Source: Flavisolibacter longurius (GTDB taxonomy: Bacteria; Bacteroidota; Bacteroidia; Chitinophagales; Chitinophagaceae). From it: 64,000 nucleotides of DNA. The position numbers were made by a program, and so were the translations under genes. Under the pieces are notes generated by a model. That model made no database searches. It had not been told where the DNA came from and saw nothing but the letters and a program-made list of their open reading frames with translations. Positions within the stretch are counted from its first letter, which is position 1; every line of letters starts with the position of its first letter. The stretch covers positions 546,132 to 610,131 of the forward strand of contig JABUMY010000001.1 in the NCBI GenBank assembly GCA_013327885.1, given 5' to 3'. Shown here in pieces: positions 48,760 through 57,712 of this stretch.

Positions 48760-49797
48760 TCACACCAATACCGTTTCCACTTTTTCAAATCCTTTCCGCG
48801 GTTGCAGACGTTCCCATAAGATCTGGTAGATCGTTTCGGCAATGGGCATATCGGCTCCAATGCTTTTATTGAAGTTGTAAATGCAACGGGATGCATAATA
48901 CCCCTCGGCCACCATGTTTAGTTCCAGTTGTGCCGACTGTACCGTATAACCTTTGCCGATCATGTTGCCAAAGGTGCGGTTGCGACTGTACAGCGAATAG
49001 CAGGTCACCAGTAAGTCACCTAAGTAAACCGAAGCCGCGTAGTTCATGTCTTTTTTGTGATCGGCTGTTTGGTGTTCGCCCACCACAATATGCTCTACGC
49101 CTACTTTGCGCAGGAAGCCTGCCATTTCATCCGCGCTGTTGGCAATGAGTACACTTAAAAAATTGTCGCCGTATTCAAGACCATGGGCAATGCCAGCGCC
49201 CAGTGCGTAAATGTTTTTCATCACCGCCGCATACTGTACACCCAAGATATCGGGGTTAACAATGGTATTGATATACGGTGTTTGAAAAAGCGCAGCGATC
49301 TTTTCCGCCTCTTCACTATCGATGCCCGAAATGGTGAGATAAGAAAGCTTTTCCGCGGCCACTTCTTCCGCATGGCAAGGACCCAGTACGGCAAAATAAT
49401 TTTGCAGCGGCAGGTCGAATTCTTTTTGCAGGTATTCGTTCAACAGGATGTCCTTACCGGGAATCAAACCTTTGATGGCAGAAATGATCTTCTTTGTTTG
49501 TAACACATCTTTGTCGATGCCGGCCAGTACCGTTTCGGCATAAGCAGATGGCACAGCAATCACCAGCACGTCGGAAGCGGCGGCGATTTCCCTGACGTCA
49601 TCGCTCATGTTCAGCAGCGACACGTCAAAATAAGCCGAGTGCAAATAATTAGGATTGTGATGGCGGCGCTTGATGTACTCAATGCTGGTTGTATTGCGTA
49701 TCCACCAGTTCACCGGTTGCCCGCCATCGGTCAGGATCTTTACCAGGGCTGTTCCCCAACTGCCATTTCCAATCACGCCAATGCTGTATCCTTCCAT
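48760..49797 (-). CDS. gpsA: NAD(P)H-dependent glycerol-3-phosphate dehydrogenase
   Basis: A 345-residue enzyme reducing dihydroxyacetone phosphate to sn-glycerol 3-phosphate for phospholipid synthesis. The Rossmann motif is 'IGVIGNGSWGTAL' at about residues 6-18; 'AIKGLIPGKDILLNEYL', 'AVLGPCHAEEVAAEKLS' and the catalytic-region 'GVQYAAVMKNIYALGAGIAHGL' (spread over 22 residues) follow the family order. Family members usually read 'GPSxAxE' where this has 'GPCHAEE'; the difference is common in Bacteroidota. It starts one base after the efflux adaptor's stop codon, so the two are cotranscribed. Confidence 0.94.
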   Translation of the reverse strand: MEGYSIGVIGNGSWGTALVKILTDGGQPVNWWIRNTTSIEYIKRRHHNPNYLHSAYFDVSLLNMSDDVREIAAASDVLVIAVPSAYAETVLAGIDKDVLQTKKIISAIKGLIPGKDILLNEYLQKEFDLPLQNYFAVLGPCHAEEVAAEKLSYLTISGIDSEEAEKIAALFQTPYINTIVNPDILGVQYAAVMKNIYALGAGIAHGLEYGDNFLSVLIANSADEMAGFLRKVGVEHIVVGEHQTADHKKDMNYAASVYLGDLLVTCYSLYSRNRTFGNMIGKGYTVQSAQLELNMVAEGYYASRCIYNFNKSIGADMPIAETIYQILWERLQPRKGFEKVETVLV

Positions 49798-49798
49798 G

Positions 49799-50944
49799 TT
49801 ACTCGCTTTGAAAAAGTTTATCTTTTGAAACGACTTGTACTTTGTTGCCGCTACGCAGTGTTTTGCTCACCACTGCGTACGGACCTGCCACCACCCGTTC
49901 GCCCTCTTTTACGCCGCTCTTTATTTCGAAAAAATTTATATCCTGGATGCCGGTAACAACAACACGCTTTTCTACGGTGCCATCCTGCCTGATAACATAC
50001 ACCACTTCTTCCAGGTCCTGGCCAAAGCCTGCATCTGCAGCGGCAAAATCTTCCTGCTCTTTTTCGTTTTCGGCACTCGTTTCTTCCGCCCCTTTGGGTT
50101 TGGAAACTACCGCACCTACCGGTACCGCCAATACGTTTTCGCGTTTGCGGGTTTTAATATCTGCCCTTGCATTCATGCCGGGCCGGAAAGGCATGCTGCG
50201 CGGCCTTGTACTGTCATAAAGGTCTGCATACGTAGCCGGCAGCAAGCGAATGCGTACTTCGTAGCTGGTAATGTCGTTTGATAAAAACGATTGCGCTTCC
50301 CGCCTGGTACCGCCATTGGCAATTGCCGTTACCACGCCTTTGAACTTACGCTTGTTGTAGGCTTCCACTTCCACATCGGCCGAATCGCCGATGCTGATCT
50401 TGATAATGTTGTTCTCGTTTACATCTACCCGTACTTCTATCGCATTCATGTCGGCAATGCGCAGCAACTCGGAACCCGGCATTTGCATGGCGCCAACCCG
50501 TTCGCCTTGCTTTATGTTCAATGCTGTTACCGTGCCGCCGATGGGTGCTGTGATGGTTGCCGAAGACGGGCCGGCACTGCGGGGTTGCTGCATGTTTTGT
50601 AAAAGGCCTTCAAAGCCGGGTGGTACATTGGGTATAGCAACGCGTTGGGCCGCTGCACCTCTTTCGCCCTGGATGCGGGCCAGCACTTTTCCTTTGGCAA
50701 CAGTGTCGCCTTCCTGTACAAGCAATTGAACCACTTCGCCACTGACCGGTGATCCCACTTTGATCTCGGTTTCGGGAAAGATCTTGCCGCTGGCAGAAAC
50801 AGTTTCAATGATCGTACGCCGCTTAACAGCTTCGGCCGATACTTTTGTGCCCTCGCCACCTTTGTTCTTCACCATCCGCACCAGCAGAAAGAGAAGGACA
50901 AGTGCACCCAACGAAAGCAATATCCATCTTGTTGTTTTTTTCAT
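49799..50944 (-). CDS. efflux periplasmic adaptor (HlyD/MacA type)
   Basis: A 381-residue membrane-fusion protein anchored by an N-terminal helix (WILLSLGALVLLFLLV, about residues 8-23). The biotinyl-lipoyl-like halves are 'GEVVQLLVQEGDTVAKGKVLARI' near 70 and 'ITAPIGGTVTALNIKQGERV' near 135, with a short Gly/Pro/Gln hairpin between them instead of a long coiled coil. The beta-barrel and membrane-proximal domains complete the fold ('EGERVVAGPYAVVSKTLRSGNKV'). It resembles MacA-like adaptors that work with MacB ABC exporters; no transporter gene is adjacent in the window. gpsA follows after one base. Confidence 0.88.
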   Translation of the reverse strand: MKKTTRWILLSLGALVLLFLLVRMVKNKGGEGTKVSAEAVKRRTIIETVSASGKIFPETEIKVGSPVSGEVVQLLVQEGDTVAKGKVLARIQGERGAAAQRVAIPNVPPGFEGLLQNMQQPRSAGPSSATITAPIGGTVTALNIKQGERVGAMQMPGSELLRIADMNAIEVRVDVNENNIIKISIGDSADVEVEAYNKRKFKGVVTAIANGGTRREAQSFLSNDITSYEVRIRLLPATYADLYDSTRPRSMPFRPGMNARADIKTRKRENVLAVPVGAVVSKPKGAEETSAENEKEQEDFAAADAGFGQDLEEVVYVIRQDGTVEKRVVVTGIQDINFFEIKSGVKEGERVVAGPYAVVSKTLRSGNKVQVVSKDKLFQSE

Positions 50945-51007
50945 ATGCTGCGCTGCCCTTTGTAGATAAGGCTAATCAGGCCCTAAAAATAATCATTGAC
51001 CACTGTT

Positions 51008-52165
51008 TCAGCTTTCCAGTGCCTGCGCCAGGTCGTTGATCAGGTACTGCGGGTCTTCCAGCCCGGTGTAAATGCGAATGTATTGATGTTCGGTGTTGCC
51101 GGGGTCAAATTGCGCCGGGGAAAAGCCGGCGCATTTTGGTATCACCAGCGACTCGTGTCCGCCCCAACTCACCGCCATTGAAAAATGCTTTAGGGCTTCG
51201 CAAAAGCGGGTGATGCTTTCAGCAGTTCCGTCCTTTAAGGTGACGGTAAGCAAGCCGCTGGCGCCACGCATTTGTTCTTTGGCAAGATTGTATTGCGGAA
51301 AGGCTTCATCCAGCGGAAAAAGGATCTTGTCGATACGCGGGTGCTGCTTTAAAAATGAAAGCACTTCCCGAGTTGTGTTAGTAATGCGTTCCAGGCGTGC
51401 TGGTAGGGTTCGCAGTCCGCGAATCAGCAGCCAGGCGTTGAACGGCTGAATGCCGCTGCCGATGGCCAGGTAATCAAGGTCGAAGATTTTTTTCATCAAC
51501 TGATGCGAACCGGAAAGCACGCCGCCCAATGTATCGCTATGCCCGCCAATGTACTTGGTGGCGGTTTGCATGGCCAGGTCAATACCCATTTCGATGGGCT
51601 GTTGGTACAGCGGTGTGCAATAACTGTTATCGATGAGGGTGATGATATTGTGCTTCTTTGCCAATGCTGCCACTTCTTTTATAGGCTGAATGGCAAAATT
51701 CCACGAGTTGGGTGATTCCAAATAAATAAACGAAGTGTTGGGCTGAAGCGCTTCTTCAAACTGCGCAATGTTTGTGCCTTCGATATAGGTGGTGGTAATG
51801 CCAAAACGGGTGAGAATAAGATCGAAGGTTTTTTGTGCCCAGGAGTAGGGTTTGTTCACCGAAATAATATGATCACCGCTTTTGACATTGGATAAGACAG
51901 CCGCATAGATGGCAGCAGCGCCGTTGTTGAACACAAGGCAATCTTCGGCACCGTCGAGCGCCGCAAGTTTTTTGCGCAGGATGTCAACCGTTGGGTTCAA
52001 GCCGCGACTGTATACATAACCACCCATTTCGTCTTCAAACGCTTTGCGCAAATCGGCAACCGTTTCAAATTTGAAATTGGAAGTTTGAATGATGGGAGGT
52101 GCAATGGCATTGAAATAATGTTCGCGGTCTTCGGCCAGCTCGTTGATGATATAAGATGTGTCCAT
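51008..52165 (-). CDS. Cys/Met-metabolism PLP-dependent enzyme (gamma-synthase/lyase family)
   Basis: A 385-residue fold-type I PLP enzyme of the cystathionine gamma-synthase/lyase family. The Schiff-base lysine is Lys204 in 'TATKYIGGHSDTLGG'; 'YSRGLNPTVDILRKKLAALDGAEDCLVFNNGAAAI', spread over residues 52-86, forms the phosphate-binding region, and 'LIDNSY' holds the Asp contacting the pyridine N. A Tyr at the stacking position (Tyr107, 'KPYSWAQ') is kept in altered context. Whether it is a synthase, a lyase or a methionine gamma-lyase cannot be decided. It begins one base after the permease stop codon, which suggests a transported amino acid as substrate. Confidence 0.88.
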   Translation of the reverse strand: MDTSYIINELAEDREHYFNAIAPPIIQTSNFKFETVADLRKAFEDEMGGYVYSRGLNPTVDILRKKLAALDGAEDCLVFNNGAAAIYAAVLSNVKSGDHIISVNKPYSWAQKTFDLILTRFGITTTYIEGTNIAQFEEALQPNTSFIYLESPNSWNFAIQPIKEVAALAKKHNIITLIDNSYCTPLYQQPIEMGIDLAMQTATKYIGGHSDTLGGVLSGSHQLMKKIFDLDYLAIGSGIQPFNAWLLIRGLRTLPARLERITNTTREVLSFLKQHPRIDKILFPLDEAFPQYNLAKEQMRGASGLLTVTLKDGTAESITRFCEALKHFSMAVSWGGHESLVIPKCAGFSPAQFDPGNTEHQYIRIYTGLEDPQYLINDLAQALES

Positions 52166-52166
52166 G

Positions 52167-53555
52167 CTAGTCTTTTGTGTCGGGTTTGCGGATGGCTTTT
52201 ACAATAAAATAAAGTAGGGTGAAAAACAGGAGCACGGCAATTCCTACAAGGGCCGCGTAATCGTTGGCTTCGTAATCCATGGCAATGCTGATGGCAACAA
52301 AGGCGTAGGCTGCGATAAAGATCAGGGGCAGCAGGGGATAAAGTTTCATGCTAAAAATGCCTGTGCCGTTTAAATGAGCCGTTCGCTTACGAATGATAAA
52401 AATACTGCCGGCCGAAAGCGCCATGCCAAAGCTGTCGAGGAAGATGGTAAAGCTGAGAATTTTATCAAAGGCCTGTGCCCAAAAAACAACAAGCGCCGCC
52501 ATCACCGCAAACACGGTTAACGAAAACGTAAGCACCTCGCGGTTGTTGCGTTTGGAAAAGGCTGCGGGCAGGATCTTGTCTTCACTCATGGCATACATCA
52601 CCCTTGGGTTGCTGAGCAGCACGGCGTTGACATAGGCTAATACGCCAAGGAAAAGCAATACGGATAAAATACGTTCGGCCTGTTCGCCAAAGATCTTTGA
52701 GGCCATGATGGCGGCAATGTTGCTGCTCTTTTTTAATTCTTCAAAACCGATCACGTTGACATAGGCAACGTTGATGAGCAGGTACAGTAATACGATAACA
52801 AATATGCCGATAAAAATGCCCCGGGGAATGTTGCGGTTTGGCTTTTCCACCTCTTCGCCAAAGTTGATGGTTTGCTGGTAGCCGCCAAACGTAAAGCTTA
52901 CAGCTACGAGGCCTATACCAAACGCTTTGATGTATTCCCGCAGTGCCGGGCTCATATCACTGGTGGCAAGGGCCGAAACGGCAGGGGCTTCGTTGGTGGC
53001 AAAAAACAAGGGGGCGATAAGCAGCAGCACCATGCCAATTTTAATGATCATCAGCGCCGACTGGGTTTTGGCACTCAGGCGCAGTCCCAGCATGTTGACA
53101 ATATAAAAAAGCGCAATGGCCATAATGGCGATGGTCATTTGCACGGTGCGTATATAATCGGCATTGCCGTCGATCGCAAGGTAGGCAGCATCTTTGGAGG
53201 CGGGAATCAGGACGCTGCTGATATACTCGCTGCCCACCAGCGCAACAGCTGCACAAGAAGCAGCATTGGAAACAAGAATGATACAGTTGATGGCAAAGGC
53301 AATGGAGGGGTGATAGGCATAGGCAAACACTTTATAATAGCCACCGGTTACCGGCAGGCGTGAGCCGATCTCGGCATAGGTTAGCGCACCGCAAAGTGCT
53401 ATGAGTCCGCCGGCGATCCAGCAGAGATAAAAAATGAACGGGGTAGGTGTTGCCGCAGCAACATTTACGGGGGTACGGAAAATGCCCATGCCAATGACAA
53501 AACTGATAATGATCATCGTCAGGTCAAAAAGCTGCAGCTTTTGTTTTTTCATCAT
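52167..53555 (-). CDS. APC-family amino acid permease
   Basis: A 462-residue inner-membrane transporter with about 12 membrane helices. The start at 53555 (MMKKQKLQLFDLTMIIISFVIG region) is chosen because the 59 upstream in-frame residues are non-conserved and polar. The APC signature lies in helix 1 ('SFVIGMGIFRTP') and 'GGLIALCGALTYAEIGSRLPVTGGYY', spread over helix 2, followed by 'NRNIPRGIFIGIFVIVLLYLLINVAY'. It is related to serine/threonine or cationic amino acid exchangers (LAT-like). It is cotranscribed with the PLP enzyme, one base apart; substrate inferred to be an amino acid handled by that enzyme. Confidence 0.9.
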   Translation of the reverse strand: MMKKQKLQLFDLTMIIISFVIGMGIFRTPVNVAAATPTPFIFYLCWIAGGLIALCGALTYAEIGSRLPVTGGYYKVFAYAYHPSIAFAINCIILVSNAASCAAVALVGSEYISSVLIPASKDAAYLAIDGNADYIRTVQMTIAIMAIALFYIVNMLGLRLSAKTQSALMIIKIGMVLLLIAPLFFATNEAPAVSALATSDMSPALREYIKAFGIGLVAVSFTFGGYQQTINFGEEVEKPNRNIPRGIFIGIFVIVLLYLLINVAYVNVIGFEELKKSSNIAAIMASKIFGEQAERILSVLLFLGVLAYVNAVLLSNPRVMYAMSEDKILPAAFSKRNNREVLTFSLTVFAVMAALVVFWAQAFDKILSFTIFLDSFGMALSAGSIFIIRKRTAHLNGTGIFSMKLYPLLPLIFIAAYAFVAISIAMDYEANDYAALVGIAVLLFFTLLYFIVKAIRKPDTKD

Positions 53556-53713
53556 GTGGTGAAGATAAGCGGCAAACGGATTTCGTTTGGCGTTAGCAAT
53601 TTGGAGTTTGTGGTTTGTAGTTAGTAGTTTGTTATTAGTGCCTCTAGTGCATGGTATAGGTTTGGGGTTTGAAGAGAACTTGTTAGGTAAGAGGCAAGGA
53701 GTTGAAAGGCATC

Positions 53714-53781
53714 GGCTCCGTAGGAGCCACACCTTGGTAGAAAAGAACCTACACCATTTTCACCCGGCCCCGTAGGGGTCG
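53714..53781. repeat. two REP-like hairpins with GTA loops
   Basis: GGCTCC-GTA-GGAGCC (53714-53728) and CGGCCCC-GTA-GGGGTCG (53765-53781, one G-T pair) are separated by 36 bases containing TGGTAGAAAAGAACCTACACCA, itself spread over a weak dyad (22 bases, 53735-53756). The remainder of 53556-54000 holds no recognisable gene. Confidence 0.7.
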
Positions 53782-54002
53782 AACTAAGGAGAACAAGGAA
53801 TACTCCGAAAGATCCATATATTTTTGAACCACGGAGACACGGGCACGGAGACTCACCGTAGTTCTCTGTGTCCTCTCTTTCTCTGCGGTTAAAAATGCCG
53901 AATAGAGTTCCCAGCCGCACAAGGGTGCGACGCAACGGAAGCCCAATCGACTTCCTGTCGCCGGTAACAAAAAAAGCAGCATCTTAAAACCAAGTGCATA
54001 AC

Positions 54003-54037
54003 TTTTTGCGGGCCGATCTTTTGTTTCCCTACATTTG
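54003..54037 (+). promoter_or_regulatory. promoter of the btuB riboswitch transcript
   Basis: TTTTTG (54003-54008), 21 bases, then TACATTTG (54030-54037): a good match to the Bacteroidota TTTG / TAnnTTTG promoter. The predicted start of transcription is a few bases before the aptamer. Confidence 0.6.
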
Positions 54038-54044
54038 CGGCTCG

Positions 54045-54233
54045 CAACAGGTTGGCCCGCCTCAGGTGGACCATTAAAAGGGAAGCCGGTGTGAGTCCGG
54101 CGCTATCCCCGTAGCTGTAACATTCACGAGCGGTCAAATTTATTTTCGACCCATCCACTGTTATTCTTCGCCACTGTGATGCCCAATCACGGGAAGGCTA
54201 TAACAGCAGAATGAAGCCAGAAGACCTGCCGGT
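54045..54233 (+). ncRNA. cobalamin riboswitch controlling btuB
   Basis: Conserved parts of the cobalamin aptamer appear in order: 'AAAAGGGAAGCCGGTGTGAG', the B12 box 'GCTATCCCCGTAGCTGTAAC' (54100-54120), 'GCCACTG' (54170-54176), 'GGGAAGGCTATAACAGC' and the terminal 'AGCCAGAAGACCTGCC' (54215-54230). It lies between a good promoter and a TonB-dependent receptor gene. Cobalamin should repress the receptor and the downstream salvage gene, the classic arrangement for B12 uptake. Confidence 0.95.
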
Positions 54234-54250
54234 TGTGCTTTTATTCATCG

Positions 54251-54267
54251 TGCTTTCGGAGGAAAAG
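54251..54267 (+). promoter_or_regulatory. 17-nt module shared by both cobalamin leaders (btuB copy)
   Basis: TGCTTTCGGAGGAAAAG, identical to the minus-strand sequence at 30019-30003. It begins 20 bases after the CCTGCC end of the aptamer and ends 73 bases before the receptor start codon. It probably belongs to the riboswitch expression platform. Confidence 0.7.
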
Positions 54268-54340
54268 CAGAGAAGATAAAACCGCGGTTATCCTCTCTAA
54301 CTATTTTTCGGAAGCAGTCACAAAAAAGCATCATCAAAAA

Positions 54341-56302
54341 ATGAGAAAACTTTTTGTCGTGACTGCACTCATCACCAGCAGTCAGCTACAAGCCCAAACC
54401 TCTCCGCAAGAGCGGAACGATTCGTTAGAAAACATTACCGTCACTGCCAGTAAGTTCTCCGCCAAAACCACTGAAACCGGCAAGGTGGTGGTCACCATCA
54501 ACCGGCAGCAATTAGAAAAAGCCGGCAGCCGCGATCTTTCGCAGGTGATCACCGAACTGGGTGGCGTTTTTATCAATGGCTACACCAACAATGCCGGCAA
54601 GGATAAAAGCATTTACCTGCGTGGGGCCAAAGTAGATTATACGCTGATCACGGTGGACGGCATCCCCGTTTACGATGCTTCGGGAATCGGCAGCAATTTC
54701 GATATCCGCTACATACCCGTTGATGCGGTGGAAAGAGTGGAGATCCTCAAAGGCAGCCAGAGCACCTTGTACGGAAGCGATGCCATTGCCGGTGTGATCA
54801 ACATCATTACCCGCAAGGGTGGCACCAAGCCGGTGTCGGGCAGCGGTGTAGTTAATTATGGACGGTATAACACCTGGCGGGCCAATGCCGGTCTGAATGG
54901 CGCTATAAAAGCGTTTGATTACAATGTTGGGTTTGCACACCAGCGCACCGATGGTTTTTCGGAGGCACAAAAACCCGCCACCACCAGCGCTGCTTACGAC
55001 AACGACTGGTACAAGCAAAGCAGTGTGCAGGCTAATTTTGGGTTTCAGGCAGCAAAGGGTTTTCGCATTCAGCCCTTCCTTCGCTACAGCAAAAACAGCG
55101 GGGCGCTGGACAACGATGCGTTTGTAGACGAGAAGGATTTTACCTACACGGCAAAAAACCTGCAGACTGGTTTAAAGAACACCATCGGCATTGGCAGGGC
55201 ACAAGTGGCCGTGCTGTATCAATTGAATAAAACAGAGCGGGATTATCTTGATGATTCCACGCAAAGCCGCAACGGGTTTTACCTGTTTAACAAAAGTGCG
55301 TACAAAGCAACGGAACATTTTGCCGAAGCTTTTGTGGTATATCCTTTCGGGGCCCTGAAACTGACGGCAGGCGGCGACTTCCGTTCTTCCAATACTGATT
55401 ATACGGCTACGCAGATCAGTGCTTTTGGTGCTTCAAAAGCAGCGCAAAGTGGTGACAGTGTAAAGCAGTCTCAATCGAGTTTGTATGCAGCACTGAACTT
55501 TACACAAAACGATTTTTCCGTTGAAGGAGGTGGACGGTTGAATCATCATTCTGTGTACGGTAACAATTTTGCTTTTAACATCAACCCTTCGTATGTACTC
55601 AACAAAGAGGTAAAGGTTTTTGCCAATCTTTCTTCCGGGTACAAAACACCGAGTCTTTACCAGCTCTTTTCCGTTTACGGAAACAAAGACCTGACGCCTG
55701 AAACCTCGCTGAACCTCGAAGGCGGTGCGCAGTTCTTTTTTGATGATGCCAAAGGGCAGGTACGGGTTACGTATTTCGACCGGCAGGTAAAAGACGTGAT
55801 CGCCTTTTTTTACAACCCGTCAACGTATCAATCCAGTTATATTAACCAGGACAAACAGAAGGACCACGGGATTGAAATTGACGGAAGCCTTAACCTGACG
55901 GAGAGCATTCGCCTGCAGGCGTTTTACAGTTACGTGGATGGCAAGATAACCACGAAACAAGCAGGCAAGGATACCACTTATTTCAACCTGCTGCGCCGGC
56001 CTAAACATACTGTAAACCTGACCCTGGGCTGGCAGCTTTCGCCTGCGTTTTACGCATCGGTAAATGCCAATGTGGTTGGCGAACGGCAGGATGTGTATTT
56101 TGACCCGGTAACCTTTGTTTCGCAACCGGTAACGCTAAAGCCTTACACGTTGGTAAACGTTTATGCGGAGTACGGGTTTTTACAGAACCGTTTAAAACTT
56201 TTTACGGATATCCGGAATGTTTTGGATAAAGCTTATTCGGATATTTACGGCTACAATACAGCCGGCTTTGCAGCGCATGGCGGTATTCGTTTTCGTTTTT
56301 AA
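54341..56302 (+). CDS. btuB: TonB-dependent vitamin B12 receptor
   Basis: A 653-residue outer-membrane receptor. The start at 54341 opens a signal peptide (MRKLFVVTALITSSQLQAQ); the longer frame runs back towards the riboswitch and is rejected. A TonB-box-like 'ENITVTA' precedes the plug domain, which has 'LSQVITELGGVFING', 'IYLRGAKVDYTLITVDGIP' and 'VERVEILKGSQSTLYGSDAIAGVINIITRKGG' (spread over residues 125-156). A 22-strand-type barrel follows, ending in the aromatic GIRFRF. The size and the cobalamin riboswitch point to BtuB rather than a Sus-type receptor; there is no SusD partner. The DUF71 gene follows after 25 bases. Confidence 0.92.
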   Translation: MRKLFVVTALITSSQLQAQTSPQERNDSLENITVTASKFSAKTTETGKVVVTINRQQLEKAGSRDLSQVITELGGVFINGYTNNAGKDKSIYLRGAKVDYTLITVDGIPVYDASGIGSNFDIRYIPVDAVERVEILKGSQSTLYGSDAIAGVINIITRKGGTKPVSGSGVVNYGRYNTWRANAGLNGAIKAFDYNVGFAHQRTDGFSEAQKPATTSAAYDNDWYKQSSVQANFGFQAAKGFRIQPFLRYSKNSGALDNDAFVDEKDFTYTAKNLQTGLKNTIGIGRAQVAVLYQLNKTERDYLDDSTQSRNGFYLFNKSAYKATEHFAEAFVVYPFGALKLTAGGDFRSSNTDYTATQISAFGASKAAQSGDSVKQSQSSLYAALNFTQNDFSVEGGGRLNHHSVYGNNFAFNINPSYVLNKEVKVFANLSSGYKTPSLYQLFSVYGNKDLTPETSLNLEGGAQFFFDDAKGQVRVTYFDRQVKDVIAFFYNPSTYQSSYINQDKQKDHGIEIDGSLNLTESIRLQAFYSYVDGKITTKQAGKDTTYFNLLRRPKHTVNLTLGWQLSPAFYASVNANVVGERQDVYFDPVTFVSQPVTLKPYTLVNVYAEYGFLQNRLKLFTDIRNVLDKAYSDIYGYNTAGFAAHGGIRFRF

Positions 56303-56327
56303 GTGAGCGTGTAAATTATATAATTGC

Positions 56328-57038
56328 ATGAAAGCATTCATGAACTGGAGCGGAGGCAAAGACTCCGCTCTTGCTTTATTCAAAGCCCAACGGGAAGGCA
56401 TACCTGTAGACAGATTGCTGACCACTGTCAATGCCGAAACAGACCGCATCAGCATGCATGGTGTGCCATGCAGCCTGCTGAAACAGCAGGCGGTGGCTAT
56501 GGGCTTGTCGCTGCGCACTGTTGAACTCCCAGCTACGCCAGGCATGCAAGCCTACGAAACAACCATGCAGGCAGCCCACCGCGATCTAAAAAGCGAAGGG
56601 TATACGCATGGCATTTTTGGCGATATTTTCCTGGAGGACCTGAAAGCCTACCGCGAAAAACTGTTGGCCACGGAGGGGCTGGCTTGTTTGTTTCCACTTT
56701 GGAACCACACCAGTAAAGACGTGGTTGCTCAATACCTCCAAAGCGGCTTTCAAGCGGTTGTTGTTTGTGTCAATTCGGCTTTCCTGCATGAGCGTTTTTG
56801 CGGCCGCCTTCTGGATGAAAGCTTTTTTAGCGACCTGCCGCCGGGTGTTGATCCCTGCGGGGAAAATGGCGAATACCACAGCTTTGTTTTTGACGGGCCG
56901 ATCTTTTCCCGGCCCATCGATTTCAAGCTGGGCGAGGTGGTGTACAGGGAATATCCCTCACCCAAAGGAGCCGATGATTGCTTTGCAACGCCAAAGCCGG
57001 CAAGCGGCTTTTATTTTTGCGACCTGTTACCACTTTAG
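56328..57038 (+). CDS. DUF71/COG2102 PP-loop ATPase, B12-salvage type
   Basis: A 236-residue adenine-nucleotide alpha-hydrolase-fold protein. The PP-loop 'SGGKDS' is at residues 8-13, with family motifs 'TRISMHGV'-like 'RISMHGVP', 'GIFGDIFLEDLKAYRE' and 'FDGPIFSRPIDF'. The family includes eukaryotic/archaeal diphthamide synthetase (Dph6). Bacteria lack diphthamide, and comparative genomics has predicted a bacterial subgroup to act in B12 salvage, based on clustering with btuB-type genes and B12 riboswitches. This gene lies 25 bases after a riboswitch-controlled btuB, matching that subgroup. A biochemical role, perhaps amide ligation on the corrin ring, remains unproven. Confidence 0.88.
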   Translation: MKAFMNWSGGKDSALALFKAQREGIPVDRLLTTVNAETDRISMHGVPCSLLKQQAVAMGLSLRTVELPATPGMQAYETTMQAAHRDLKSEGYTHGIFGDIFLEDLKAYREKLLATEGLACLFPLWNHTSKDVVAQYLQSGFQAVVVCVNSAFLHERFCGRLLDESFFSDLPPGVDPCGENGEYHSFVFDGPIFSRPIDFKLGEVVYREYPSPKGADDCFATPKPASGFYFCDLLPL

Positions 57039-57051
57039 GGGGCAGGCCGCC

Positions 57052-57059
57052 TATTTTTG
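57052..57059 (+). promoter_or_regulatory. putative -7 element for marC
   Basis: TATTTTTG matches TAnnTTTG and ends 14 bases before the marC ATG, giving a very short leader. A -33 element is not obvious. Confidence 0.35.
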
Positions 57060-57073
57060 CACAAACCGGAACC

Positions 57074-57652
57074 ATGGATTTCAGGCTCAATGATTTTTTG
57101 ACGGTAACCTTCACCCTTTTTGCCGTGATCGACATCATCGGCACCATTCCTATTTTGATCTCGATGAAAAGCAAGATGGGAGGGATCCGTGAAGCCATGG
57201 TTACACTCATCTCCGGTGGACTGATGGTACTCTTCCTTTATCTGGGTGAGCCTTTTTTAAACTTGCTGGGACTGGATGTGGGCTCCTTTGCCGTTGGCGG
57301 ATCGATCGTGATCTTTATTCTGGGACTGGAGATGGTTTTGGGCACTGAATTCTTTAAAAGCGAAAGCAACATGCGGGCGGCCACCGTGGTGCCCATTGCC
57401 TTTCCGCTGATCGCCGGTTCGGGTACACTTACCACCATTATTTCCTTAAAGGCCAACTACTCGCAATCGGTGATGCTGTTTGCCATCCTGGCCAATTTGA
57501 TTTTCATTTATATCGTGTTAAAATCACTGCGTTTTATTGAGCGGATTTTAGGGCCTGCAGGATTAATTGCGGTGCGAAAATTTTTTGGCGTAATATTGCT
57601 CGCCATTGCGGTAAAGATCTTTGCCACCAATGCGCACGGGCTTATTAGATAG
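57074..57652 (+). CDS. MarC-family integral membrane protein
   Basis: A 192-residue inner-membrane protein with about six helices. The start at 57074 (MDFRLNDFLTVTFTLFAVID) removes 32 in-frame residues that overlap the upstream gene. The family pattern is 'FTLFAVIDIIGTIPIL' in helix 1, 'GLDVGSFAVGGSIVIFILGLEMV', spread over helix 3, and 'VPIAFPLIAGSGTLTTII', the conserved Pro-rich helix. The name comes from the mar locus, but MarC has no proven role in drug resistance; transport is suspected. It is 35 bases after the DUF71 gene and may be read through or use its own promoter. Confidence 0.85.
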   Translation: MDFRLNDFLTVTFTLFAVIDIIGTIPILISMKSKMGGIREAMVTLISGGLMVLFLYLGEPFLNLLGLDVGSFAVGGSIVIFILGLEMVLGTEFFKSESNMRAATVVPIAFPLIAGSGTLTTIISLKANYSQSVMLFAILANLIFIYIVLKSLRFIERILGPAGLIAVRKFFGVILLAIAVKIFATNAHGLIR

Positions 57653-57682
57653 TTCAAAGTCGAAAGTCAAAAGTTCAAAGTC
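57651..57682. repeat. short direct repeat before the tRNA
   Basis: AGTTCAAAGTC occurs at 57651-57661 and 57672-57682 with a related GAAAGTC between. Such AAAGTC-rich low-complexity repeats look like slippage products. Confidence 0.7.
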
Positions 57683-57712
57683 GGGGACTATGAATTGCTG
57701 ACTTTAAACTGC

